Positions 1-11,199 of a stretch of DNA of 64,000 nt are shown here, one piece after another; the first letter of the stretch is position 1, and the number at the start of each line of letters is the position of its first letter. The notes under the pieces were generated by a model. That model saw nothing but the letters and a program-made list of their open reading frames with translations. It was not told the DNA's origin and did not search any database. Position numbers and translations under genes: made by a program. Origin of the DNA: Silurus meridionalis (Eukaryota; Chordata; Actinopteri; Siluriformes; Siluridae); the NCBI RefSeq assembly GCF_014805685.1, contig NC_060893.1:13979773-14043772 (forward strand). The letters run 5' to 3'.

Positions 1-3000
1 CTATGAGTTATTAGTGACTTGCTTCATTGTAAAGTAAATATGTGAGCTTTCCAGTTCATGCCAATAAATACATACACAAGAATACCAATACCTTCTTATA
101 AACAAGTTATTATATCAACAATCTGCATTGGGTCATGCCTAAAATCTGTCCTTTAGTGTTTTATTTAGGATATTTGCAGGTAAACAAACAGCACAAATTT
201 AAGAAAAAAGGGGTGAGCATTTCAAAATATTATGAAATGCATCACAACAAAAATAAATTAGAAAATCACTTGTGCTTTTATCTAATTAATCAGCTTTTTC
301 TGGCTCCTATAAAACACTTCAGAATAAAATGAAGGATGAGACGGCGCATTACCAAGCTGCCAGTATACCATATCAGCGCCAAGCAACCATCAACATGATT
401 GATGTCTTTGTGGCTGGGAAAGCATGCAAATTTTGGTTGATGCACAAACACAACACAAATCTTGACATGTTTTTAGCCACATGCTTCAGCAACATGCCAG
501 CATCTGGTGTTTTTGAAAACTAGCCAGTTAAACCAGAACACAGCCTCTAGGCAACATACTTATCTTTTTTTCCTGAGCATAAACTGCTACTTGTTTCTAC
601 CTCGAAATAACTTCGGTGTAATCTTTGGAATGATGCTTACAAGTATAATTAAAAACCACACCGGAAACTTGTAGTAACGCTAAAGGAAAACTTAAATGGC
701 ACACTGTATGCATAAAAAAAATGCATTCTGACTGTAGCTACTTATTGTAGCTATTGGAAAAAATGCTAAGCCCGATCTCCTAGACCTTATCTACAGGAAA
801 GTATGACTGCCTCAAACCATGTTTTTCTAGAAAATGACCATGAAAGAACATTGACAGTTTTTCAAAATACTCATCCAACATAAATACGAACCATGACTCA
901 ACTCCATCCAACTACATATCAATCCCACTGACAGAATTACATCCCCCCCCAAAACCAAATTTTATAAGCTCCTATAATAATTCCAAATAACATCTCCTGC
1001 AGAATTCTGGTATACTGAGTGCAAATCCAGACAAAAATGACACCACAGTTTTTCCGTACCTGAAGGTGGAACATACATGTAGAATCAATCATAAATTATC
1101 ATAATAAATGGTCTGAGAAAATAAAACCCTCTACACTGATACTTTAAATGCAGCCATAAAATGAAAAATTTAACCAAAATGGTTGTTGGGCTACTTTTTA
1201 AAGACAAAGGTCAGTTTGGGAAAAAAGTGGCACAAAAAACTATGTTTGTGTTCCAGAAACAGTACAGACTGTTCATTTGTTGCAAAGTGGATGAAAGCCT
1301 TCCAGTCCCACTGGCACAAGCACCTCCTGCCTGGCCACATGACAATAGCAAAGTAGTTCCATCTGACATGCTACTAAACATAAAGAAAGTAATGTATTCA
1401 TTGAAAAGCTTTTTAGTTACTATATAATGCCAAAGAAAGTGAGATTTATGGAGAATCATGTCCATAATTGCACTTGCTGCTGTATGCAACAGGTTGGCTT
1501 CTCGGGAGCTACTAGAGACTGGAGGCCTCCTAAGAGTAGGCTGAGTGGAAAAATGGCTTACGCCTCCATGTTTAGGAGTTCTTCTCTGAGGCCCTTCTCA
1601 ATTTCTGTCTCCAATTGCTTCCAATCTGGTTAAATTCATGCACTCAAGGGGAGATAAAACAACAAACACTTTTTTTAAAAGATTTGAAGTAGGCCGACTC
1701 TGAAGTTTCCACTGCCAAAACATTTGTGTAAATTTCCTATAATTTGCATTAAATTTCTTGGAGAACTGTCAAGTGGGGAGTGCAGAGTAGGTGGAAGAAA
1801 TCAAGTCGGATTCCAAGTATATTTTTTAGCAAACGCACCCAGTGTATATAGTGTATCTGAGTCAGTGTTCAGTAAAGCAGCCATCATGGCCTATGAACAG
1901 ACAAATCTTTAATTTAGAAGGACCTCTCAGCATTAGTCAGTTATGTCCCCAACCACAGGAAAAGTACTGTGACCAGAGCTCTCTGGATTATCAACTCCCA
2001 CTGTGGGGAAATCCAGTGATGTAACATTCCAACATCGTGAGAAAGATGTTACGACCACCAGTTTAAAAAAAAGGGTGAGTTCTCCATTTTGTACAAGCAG
2101 AAAACCAACCATCAAATGCTGCAGACTATAAATTCTGATGTGGGTCACAATATCACGTAGATGCACTTAAATTTCCACTACCTATGATAGGCTGACGTAT
2201 ACCACTTTCCTTCAATCCTCCTGATTATTTCCAGTCATGGTTTTGGAGTAAAGAGCTTTGCATAATATTCCTTTTTGAAAAAATGCTCTGTAATAAGAGG
2301 CTATTTTTTTTTACACTGCTATGACACAGAGGTGGTTTAAAGGTTATAGGCTGTTAATGTTGAGAATAGTTAGGGCTGGGTCCTATAAAAAGTAAGGTTT
2401 GTGGGATGGATGTGGTCTGTGGGATATGAGGGTGTGGTGGAGGGTCCAGTGCATAAGCTAAAGAGACAAAGAGAAACCTGTCTCAGCAGGTATGGTCGAG
2501 CCAAGTTGCGACTGATGGAATGGTGTTGAAAGTTGTATATGTCAGCCAATAAGATGGGCCCTATGGGCTTTTTTGGGATGGGGAAGGGGCTGTCTCCCAT
2601 CATTTTCTAGCTTTGAAGTGGATAGCTGAGCTCCTCATATCAGCCTTTGGTACTTTAATTTACAGGAATTATTACATATGAGCATATGTAAACAGAGAAG
2701 AGAAACAAGAAATCAGTGGATTGTCTTTCCTTAAACAGAAAGGCATTAAAATATTCTAGTATTGATTGTTGATTATTATATACAATTTACTAGATTTTAC
2801 AATTAAAGCGACTGTGATACTTTGGCTAAAGTGACTCATCCTGTGGGCCTCACCATCGTTCAGACTATAAGGGAGAGAATATACTCAAGTGATCCTTTAA
2901 CCTGTCTGTTTTGCTGCCTTTGACAACTTCACCTTAAGCATGTTAGATCAGCTGGTGTATATGTTAGCCTATAACCGCTCTACACACAGCAACAGTAACT

Positions 3001-3635
3001 TAATGTTTTTCATGACTGTGAGTTAAGAGCTTCACTGTGAGGTATTTGTTCTCCCCCCACTGTCTACCCACCAAACCGACAGTGTGGACAGACATGGTGA
3101 TAGATGAATCAACCATTGTTTGGAATGCACGTCGCAAATACATCAGGGACTCAGTAGAGGATCAATTATGAGAGCAAACACCTTCGAACACATCCCTGTC
3201 AAAAACCCACTAGGAGGTAGAAACCTGAGTCATGTACAAATAAATTCTTGCCTGTCAAAAGTGTACACTTTTGTGGTCCCTAGAAATATATTTGAAAAAA
3301 TGCATATCAAACTGCAAAAGTCACTGCAGACTGTAGGACTTAAATTTCATTTGACCTTAATTGCCCACTGCTCCTATAACAGCAATGGAACTACAGCCCG
3401 TATTTTTTTTATTGTGTGGTTAGGGTTTAGGGAAAGAAACGTCCTTACTGGCTTGAATCTTTGCCTAATTTTAAGATTATGTTTTTATAGATCTTTAATT
3501 AAAGTTAGCGGTTTGTGCAAGTGACAATAGAGATAATTTAGATAAATTCATATTAAAGCATAGCTTTTTTTAATTTCGAACTAGATCAACATCACAAAAC
3601 AGTAATAGTTTAACGTGTGATTTGCCCCATACATC
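1..3635. other. AT-rich non-coding DNA, nothing recognised
   Basis: No exon, RNA gene or transposon could be supported. There is a short C-run followed by A-run near 945-955. A stretch at 1935-2024 is open on the plus strand and is followed by a GGTGAGT donor-like site at 2070, but its composition and lack of a convincing acceptor do not support an exon. Confidence 0.5.
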
Positions 3636-3860
3636 CTACATTCAATCCACACCCATTTACACACCCATTTAAACATCTACCTATTTATCTTACAAAATCC
3701 ACCTACCAGATTGTTTTAGAAGGTGGAAGGTAACAAGACAATAAGGAGGAAACCCACACAGACTTGGGGAGAACATGCAAAACTTTAAACAGGCAGTAAC
3801 TTGAGATCAGGATCGATCGTAGGCGACGACACTACTCACAGCGCCACATGGCTGCCCTGG
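3636..3860 (-). mobile_element. Degenerate tRNA-headed SINE, minus strand
   Basis: Read on the minus strand, the right end begins with an old tRNA-like head (cgccacatggctg corresponds to the usual CAGCC..GTGGCGC start) and continues into the body recognisable on the plus strand as GGAGGAAACCCACACAGAC and GGGGAGAACATGCAAA. These blocks are diagnostic of a widespread vertebrate SINE-type repeat. The copy is heavily mutated and has no clear target duplication. The related copy at 29395-29680 lies on the opposite strand. Confidence 0.6.
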
Positions 3861-4568
3861 AAGACACATCCATCAAATAATAAACCAACCAGATGGATAG
3901 AGTGCACATTAGAACAATGGATATTATTGTATCCTAAAGCCTTCATTTTACACATGATGGAACTAATAATGTGTTGTTATGAAGCTTCCAGAAGCACGTG
4001 GTGTTGATCAGTGACACAACATGAAAATCCGGTGTGGCTGTACAGAATTACATACATAGAAACCCACTACCTTTCACCTCTGATGTGCTGCCAAAATAAA
4101 TAGTAATCAACCGTTTCTGACAAAATTCCTATAATGCATAAATCTGCATTGTGTTTTGGACATAATGGGAAAATCTGGAAAACGAATTACAATGAAGAAA
4201 CATTGGCCTTCTTGTAAACTGTGTATGTCACGCATGATTTAAAGAAAGAGGATGTCTTGAATTTGTTTTCATCTGGACCGAGGAAAAAGTGCCAGGCCCT
4301 ACAAGTTTAAGTAGACTAAATTTTCTACCAGTACACAGATGGTGCCAGGGCTCTACTGTATAGATAAAAGTGCTGTTAAAATGATTGTTAAAATTATACA
4401 AAACAGTAACTTAGACAGATTCTAATATAGATTCAAAATAATGCAACATATATTTCAATAAAGGAAAGTTTTTGAAATAAATGTGCTCGTATGTGCAAGT
4501 GTGATCATGTAGGCATGAAGGGCATCTTGCGGAAATCTCACACAGGATGTAGGACTTATTGTGGACTA

Positions 4569-4572
<4 letters not shown>
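3861..4572. other. Non-coding spacer
   Basis: AT-rich sequence between a SINE relic and the (TA)n tract; nothing recognised. Confidence 0.5.

Positions 4573-4639
<67 letters not shown>
4573..4639. repeat. (AT)n microsatellite, left of Tc1 copy 1
   Basis: About 33 uninterrupted AT units, running directly into the truncated 3' part of the Tc1 copy. A second tract of almost the same length sits at the other end of that copy (5647-5710). Confidence 0.97.
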
Positions 4640-4645
<6 letters not shown>

Positions 4646-4647
<2 letters not shown>

Positions 4648-5480
4648 AATCTCCCGTTCCACCACATCCCAAAGGTGCTCTATTGGATTGAGATCTGGTG
4701 GCTGTGGAGGCCATTTAAGTACAGTGAACTCATTGTAATGTTCAAGAAACCAGTCTGAGATGATTTGCGCTTTATGACATGGTGCGTTATTCTGCTGGAA
4801 GTAGCCATCAGAAGATGGGTACACTGTGGTCATAAAGGGATGGACATGGTCAGCAACAATACTCAGGTAGGCTGTGGCGTTGACACAATGCTCAATTGGT
4901 ACTAATGGGCCCAAAGTGTGTCAAGAAAATATCCCCCACACCATTACACCACTACCACCACCAGCCTGAACCGTTGATACAAGGCAGGATGGATCCATGC
5001 TTTCATGTTTTTGACGCCAAATTCTGACCCTACTATCCGAATGTCGCAGCAGAAATCGAGACTCATCAGACCAGGCAACCCAATCTTCTATTGTCCAATT
5101 TTGGTGAGCCTGTGCGAATTGTAGCCTCAGTTTCCTGTTCTTAGCTGTCAGGAGTGGCACCCGGTGTGGTCTTCTGCTGCTGTAGCCCATCCGCCTCAAG
5201 GTTCGACGTGTTGTGCGTTCAGAGATGCTCTTCTGCATACCTCAGTTGTAACGATTATTTAAGTTACTATTGCCTTTCTATCAGCTCGAACCAGTCTGGC
5301 CATTCTCCTCTGCCACTCACTGGATATTTTCTCTTTTTCGAACCATTCTCTGTAAACCCTAGAGATGGTTGTGCGTAAAAATCCCAGTAGATCAGCAGTT
5401 TCTGAAATACTCAGACCAGCCCGTCTGGCACCAACAACCATGCCACATTCAAAGTCACTTAAATCACCTTTCTTCCCCAT
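4646..5480 (-). pseudogene. Broken Tc1-like transposase, copy 1
   Basis: This is the cut-and-paste transposase of the element, which acts in the nucleus on TA targets. It starts MGKKGDLSDFECGMVVGARR at 5480 and shows the paired helix-turn-helix, then a DDE domain with the first aspartate in VAWSDESRF. It is inactivated in several ways. Compared with the copy at 33-34 kb it has an in-frame 39-base loss near 5311 (13 residues linking the two DNA-binding helices), frame breaks near 5240-5258 and 4914-4921, a two-residue loss before VAWSDE, an N where the second catalytic D is expected (QQNNAPCHKA), and no C-terminus. The final glutamate (PIEHLW) is present. Confidence 0.92.
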
Positions 5481-5643
5481 TCTGATGCTAGGTTTGTACT
5501 GCAGCAGATCGTCTTGACCATATCTACATGCCTAAATGCATTGAGTGGCTGCCATGTGACTGGCTGATTAGAAGATTGGCTAAATAGAAATTTGCGTTAA
5601 CGAGCAGTTGGACAGGAGGTGTACCTAATAAAACGGCCGGTGA

Positions 5644-5648
<5 letters not shown>
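4646..5648 (-). mobile_element. Tc1-like element (36-residue D-E spacing family), copy 1, 3'-truncated
   Basis: The right end has the family terminus (CTAATAAAACGGCCGGTGAG, the complement of CTCACCGGCC...TTATTAG), ending at a TA run. The left end lacks the terminal repeat and about the last 60 codons of transposase; the homology to copy 3 stops at CGAATCTCCCG and is replaced by the AT tract. Both sides are therefore TA microsatellite, the preferred dinucleotide target of Tc1 elements. Confidence 0.93.

Positions 5649-5710
<62 letters not shown>
5647..5710. repeat. (TA)n microsatellite, right of Tc1 copy 1
   Basis: About 32 TA units between the Tc1 terminal repeat and the Tigger-like terminus. 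Confidence 0.97.
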
Positions 5711-5712
<2 letters not shown>

Positions 5713-5714
<2 letters not shown>

Positions 5715-6070
5715 CAGTAAAATCCTGTTGTACGTGCAACCTATAGTACGAGCAAACGGAGATACGAGCGACCTTGCTCGCAAAATTTTCAAAGGCACGA
5801 GCTAACCCACGCTGCCGGTTCCCCATTTTTGGCGGAGGGTCACATCAGTTGATGACGTATCACTCGGTCGCTCTTGTTCAGTGCAGCAAAAACGTAACTT
5901 TTTTTTGTTTTAAATTTTTATTTCACTAGAAATCTTCAAAAATGTCTCCCAAGAAAATTAGTGATGGTGCTGTGAAAACAAAAGTAAATAGAATTACCAT
6001 GAAAACCGAGGAGGTTATGAGCGTGGTGCACGCCTCACACTCACAATCAAGCAACAATAAAAATTTCTAA
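5713..6070 (+). mobile_element. pogo/Tigger-type transposon, 5' end only
   Basis: A TA dinucleotide at 5713-5714 is followed by CAGTAAAATCCTGTTG, the usual start of Tigger terminal repeats, and by the typical alternation of 'TACGAGC' blocks. A short reading frame at 5942-6070 begins MSPKKISDGAVKTK and continues through an ITMKTEE segment, matching the N-terminus of Tigger-family transposases just before the CENP-B-type DNA-binding domain. It then hits a stop. The DNA-binding domain, DDE domain and right end are absent, so this is a dead fragment. Confidence 0.72.
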
Positions 6071-6345
6071 ATCCCGTCTTCCCTGGTGGTCTAGTGGTTA
6101 GGATGCAGTGCTCTCACCGCTGTGGCCCGGGTTCGATCCCCGGTCAGGGAACCAACCACAGCCATTAGGGTTGTACAAGCTAGTGCACTCTTAGTGCTGG
6201 TCCCAAGCCCAGTAGGATTCTGTTAGGAAGGGCATCCAATGTAAAAACATGTACCAAATCCAAACATGCAGATCATGAATACAGATGATCCGCTGTGGCG
6301 ACCCCTAATGGGAGAAGCCGAAGGAAAGATCAAATTTTCAAATCC
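6061..6345 (+). mobile_element. tRNA-Glu-derived SINE with near-perfect target duplication
   Basis: The head (6080-6151) is a tRNA-Glu-like sequence. A middle unique region follows, with CACTCTTAGTGCTGG and GGAAGGGCATCCAA. The 3' tail at 6284-6322 is almost identical to the end of the RTE-like LINE in this window (29301-29339). Flanking 14-mers AAATTTCTAAATCC (6061-6074) and AAATTTTCAAATCC (6332-6345) match at 12 of 14 positions and are the probable target duplication, placing the insertion at the end of the Tigger fragment. Confidence 0.88.
6080..6151 (+). repeat. tRNA-Glu(CTC)-like head of the SINE (Pol III promoter)
   Basis: The 72-nt sequence can fold as a full cloverleaf. The acceptor stem TCCCTGG pairs with TCAGGGA, the A box is TGGTCTAGTGG, the anticodon loop is CTCTCAC with anticodon CTC, and the B box is GGTTCGATCCC. 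The anticodon stem CAGTG/CGCTG pairs with one G-T. Relative to the usual vertebrate tRNA-Glu stem CGGCG/CGCCG, one changed pair is compensatory. The discriminator A (6151) is followed by CCA (6152-6154). Because it is continuous with a SINE body and tail, it is annotated as the SINE promoter and not as an independent tRNA gene. Confidence 0.85.
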
Positions 6346-9300
6346 TCTGAGAGTTCTTTATAATTAGGTGCCAAATTGAACATCGAGTGTTCAGTATGAG
6401 AGAATTGCACTCAAAGAACCAAAATCTGCTCTAGTACAAGATACACTAATTTGTATGGCCCTGTTAAGCAGTCAAAAAACATGAACATGATAAATAAGAC
6501 ATTTGGCTTTGCATGGTTACACAATGCTATTTTCAAAGGCAGTAAATCTGCTATACAAACTTTACATTGACTAGTCTAAACTATATAAAATATAAGTTCC
6601 TTTTCTTTAGAGAAATCTTGAATCTTGAGAAGTTAGTTGCTGAAATAAGAGGGGTTTACTTTTGTGAGATACTGTATATACACACATACAAACATACATT
6701 AACTGTATATATGCCTACAGTACATGCAAACTGTAAGTGCAAACATATAATGAATACTTATGCTTTATGGAAGGTCTTCAACCTGTTAAACTTGACAGTG
6801 AGTTATAAACCAGGTTTATGAGGTGAACTGCTTTATAAACAGTCTAGAAAACATTAACATCTTCAACATCAACCCTGTTTCTCAAAGAAAGTTTTCTGTG
6901 TGTTTCTCAGAGAGAGTTAGTTACACTTTCTTCCAAATGGAGGACAGCACTGGAAAAATGGGTGCCAACTGTCCATCTTTATAAAGGAAACTCATTATCA
7001 TTGTTACTGTTGCACATTTCCACATATTGATGTACCCAGCACTGGCTGTTTATGTAGTGACTGGGTCAATAAATCTTTATAGAAAAGACATAAAACATTT
7101 TTTATTTATATTTCTACTTTACTTTTCAATACAGAACTCTCAAAATGCAAATGAGCAAATACTTCCCCTGAATTCCAGGCAAATCATGTCACCTTTAAAA
7201 TTGTAAAATGTCATATGGCTGATAAAATGTCAAAATAATTAAGTGCATAAGGGTTGGGTTGGCCAGTGGATCAGTGTTCAAACTGTTCTGAATGCAGGAC
7301 TACATTAGGCTGGAGCGGGAGATGAAACGAAATTGTTGCATTAATTTGATATATTGAAAAAGGCAGGCCAGGCCTTATCTGTTTATGCTGAAGGGACAAA
7401 TGTGTTTTTAGGACTCCAGTCAGGACTGACTGACATGAAAGCTTGTGAGAACTTGCTTGCTTTGGGAGTTAAAAATCGAAATAGGCCTATTTTATACATG
7501 CATTGCTAACAGGCCCGAAGCAAATACTATAGTCACACCCTCCTGTCATGAAAGAAATGAATAGAGTTCAGGTAACTGAAGTCATTCAGTCAGTAAAATA
7601 TATGGCTGTATGTCAGCTGCTACCCTTGCGGTTACAAAGATGTGAGAATTTAACAAACATACTCAGTAACACAAAGCAGGTCAGGTACTCCCTGCCATTC
7701 ATTTACTAAAGATTAAATCAAATTATTTCATTCATAGCTGTAAGATAGTACAAGTGCTTTTAGCATTTTCCTGGCTTGACAACATGCAGAAATGCCCAAA
7801 ATAAATTGAGAAATCATGCCACACAGAGCCCGCCCAATTGGCTGTGCATGCATGCAAGGTTTACACTCTTTTTAATTCAAGGTTGTTCCTAGAAACATAC
7901 ATAGAACGATACTGTACATGACCTGTAATGAAATGTCTTTTGGAGGGTAGTACACTGTGCCTATTCAGCATGTTTTCTTATCTTACAATTTATCTGTTTT
8001 GAATGGAAGAATAATAACATACTACTGTACTAGTGTCATGTTCACATCGACACTTGCTATGAATTCCATCTACCATAAAACCTATTCACAGTCATAATAC
8101 CAAGAATTAGAAAAGTTACACACATCTACCTTCCATTTAGCATATACACAAACACACACACACATGCTCTTTTTAAATAACCCAAATGTTCATTCAGTAA
8201 TCATTTGTCTGTCTAACCATCGTTAACAACAGGTTTAAATTCCAGACAATACAAATACAGGTATAATGGCTGAATGATGTATCATTATTAATCATCATCT
8301 TGATGCGTATTCTATAACACATTGTCTATGAATCAATAAAATCTATTTAATTAATAACATCACTCATTTAACAAGAGGCAGACAGCAAAGGTATATACTC
8401 AGCATTTTCTTTACTCGATGGCAAATCTATGTGTAGATCATATATGACATAACTAGGATGAGATGCAAAACACAGAAGTATCTGTCTTCATAATAACCAG
8501 TCAAGAAGTGAAGCTAAAGATTTGGCTTTCTAAACAGGGTGTTACTTCAAATTGCTTTGAGCTAGAAAACCTGCAGTAATCACATTAAAAAATACACTGA
8601 GCACCATCAACAGTTAATAACGTCATTCAGGACAACTGTAGGAGCAGCGTGCTGACATAGTTTAACAGAGAGATGTCCCTATCATTCAGTAATTGCTTGA
8701 ATTGAACTCCTGTTGAGTAGGCATGCAGATGAGGTGTTTTTACTCAATATTTCTGATGTTAATGTTGTTCCCATGGTACTCGGCTACACAGCACACCCCA
8801 GAACAATGCAGAAAAAAGCTCAACAGCATAACAACGAAAGCTGATTTCAATTTACCGATGTTGCGCTCGAAATTCTGACTCCCACGCGGAATCGGACTCC
8901 CCGCTGCATGCACGTGCACCATACAGTAGCCAATTCCTAAAATTGTATCAAGCCAAGAGAAGACTAATATAAAACTGCAGCACCATTATGGTTACTTCAT
9001 AATGTGTGTACACATGAAGAGTATGATTGTATGCTGCTTTGTGCTGTGTTCAGAATTTGCAGAATAAAAAAAAAAAACACAATGATAGTGGTGCATCAGG
9101 GAACTAGGTTGGCTTTTCACAATCTTTTACATCTACATTACAATTGCATTAATAAATTAGGTCAATAAATACGTTCTTATACCGATTCACAAAAATACCC
9201 ATCATCCAAAAACTCTGATGGGAAAAAGTATATTTAGAAAAGCAAGGTGGAAAATTTGTCACATCTTGCACTGATTTTTCTAATCACATCTCAATTTCAA

Positions 9301-11016
9301 ATAATTCTACAAGGTCAGATTATATTGCCTTTTTTCCCCTCCATATTATGCTGCCCTACTCTGAGAAGTAATCACATGCATGCAGTAGCCTGCAATAGGA
9401 GATGGAAAAACTAATTTAGTGGAATTTGCCTTAAAAGGATACGAGCTGTTCAGCTAAATCACTTAACAATGCAAAGATGGAAACAAGTCCAAGACCAATC
9501 AATACTCATTATATTATACCAAATTAAATAAGAGGTTGAAAGGAAATAATTAAAATGGAAGCATACATGCTGTTCAAAAATGTTCACCTACTCTTATCAG
9601 TTCCAAGACTACATCATGTCCATCTGATAATTAAGATAGTAGAGTGTCTGACAAAGACATCATTCAGTGGACTTGAACTCAATATGCAGGGTAGTGATAA
9701 TATACATATCGACATTGCTTAAGAATGTGTATATCACAAACACACCATATTTTAGCTCTCTTTAGTTCCTTAAACATTTTTTCAGAGAAAAACAAGCAAA
9801 CAGAAGTATATCAATTAAGCAAGACTAAGGATCAACAGACTGCACTGTTTCATCTTTCATATTCTGTACATTTAGGCACTACCTATTTAACTCAGCACTG
9901 GCATCTGGCTCATTGCAAACAAACTCAAGCTATTTACACAAAACCTGATGGAGGCCAGATGGTCAGTTTCCTTTTTCATTCTCTACAATATCTTGGCTCT
10001 TCTAATTGACTGTGTTCACTGTGTGCCAGAAATCCTGACCTTTCTATACACAAGACTGACATTCAGATGGTAAAAAAAAAACAAGAATTAAAGGCCAAGC
10101 AGTTGCACAGCAAATAGACATAGATATCTTATTAGCCAAACACGACAGTGTCCCCCATAGAATATAATTGAAATAACGCAAGCCATATCAAATAGCATAG
10201 ACCAAAGGTATTCCACTTAAATTTGTAAATGTCCAACTGTATAATATTTCATACTTTGAAATATCTAGATAATTATCTAACATGACTGAATTGTGGAAAC
10301 CATCAGTGAGTAGTTTATGGATATAAATAAAACAATTCGAAGTGGGGTTTTTTTGTTTGACAGTGGTTCTCTACTTTTGACTAGCAATATGTAGTTTCAA
10401 ATACAGACAAGTTTTTAAGCATTCCAATAGAAAATATTACCAATAATTTTAGCAGTTACTTGTATATTTGTATCTGCTTTCAATGTTGTTTCTATTTCTC
10501 AAACTATAAACCATTGAAATAAATGAAATAAATCTAACTGCCTGCACTTGTTTTTTTCCCCTGAAGCATAGTCTTCTAGTCTGAACAGAGAATACATGTA
10601 AGTTTTGAAATATGGAAATATATTCAGGCCACTGACAATTCTTTTTACTTTTGTTATCAATATTATACAAGCCATATTGCTAGTTTGCTAATCAGAGCAT
10701 TACAAAAAACAGCTCTCTCTGTAGTTAGTCTGTGGTCCATTTACCTGGGTTGAGTAAGTAATAATGTAAATGCACGTGAACAGAACATTGTAAGAGAGCT
10801 GCTGTTGCTATGGCTATGTTTGGGAATGTTTAAAAAACTGAGTTAAAGAACAACCAATATTTTTGCCATACATTGACAAGCTCAGCCACAGAATGTTCTA
10901 AGTGCTTGTTTTTTGCCTGCTGAAATATTTTGCTGGGTTCACATCTGGACACATCTGAACACACATCCAGTTGATCATGCCTGCCTTATACCATATCAGC
11001 TGATGAAGAACCTTGT
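6346..11016. other. Long non-coding stretch
   Basis: AT-rich, with no supported gene or transposon. It contains a short CA-run near 8151-8164. Around 8740-8922 a minus-strand frame starting MVHVHAAGSPIPRG sits in locally CpG-richer sequence, but there is no supporting context. The segment 7330-7480 is slightly more GC-balanced and could be a conserved non-coding element; this cannot be judged from one sequence. Confidence 0.45.
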
Positions 11017-11199
11017 CATTTACATTTACATTTGCGGCATTTTGGCAGACGCCATTATCCAGAGCGACTTACAACTGAGCAGGGAAGGGTTTTAGGGCTT
11101 TGCTCAAGGGCCCAGCAGTGGCAGCTTGGTGGTGGTGGGATTTGAACCTGTGATCTTCTGATCCAAAGCCCAATGCCTTAACCACTGATCTACCACCTT
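11017..11199 (-). mobile_element. tRNA-derived SINE with L2-like tail
   Basis: On the minus strand it begins GGTGGTAGATCAGTGGTTAA (A box) and carries the B box GGTTCAAATCC. It continues with the body AAGCTGCCACTGCTGGGCCC and ends GGCGTCTGCCAAAATGCCGC followed by ATGTAA-type repeats. The final part matches the end of the L2-type LINE at 14938-15227. A possible imperfect target duplication is CTTG(T)CATTTAC on both sides. Confidence 0.82.

Noticed and set aside
1842..2166. Possible exon followed by GGTGAGT at 2070
   Set aside because: Open on both strands, stop codon before the donor in the better frame, no pyrimidine tract at the acceptor.
4491..4758. Plus-strand frames across the (AT)n tract
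   Set aside because: Tyr-Ile runs encoded by the microsatellite and by antisense of the Tc1 transposase.
6080..6151. Functional tRNA-Glu gene
   Set aside because: It folds well, but it is continuous with a SINE body and LINE-like tail and flanked by a target duplication; annotated as a SINE promoter.
8740..8922. Small secreted protein on the minus strand
   Set aside because: It has a hydrophobic segment (SAFVVMLLSFFLHC), but the part after NFERNIG follows a GTAAAT donor-like site and nothing else supports a gene.
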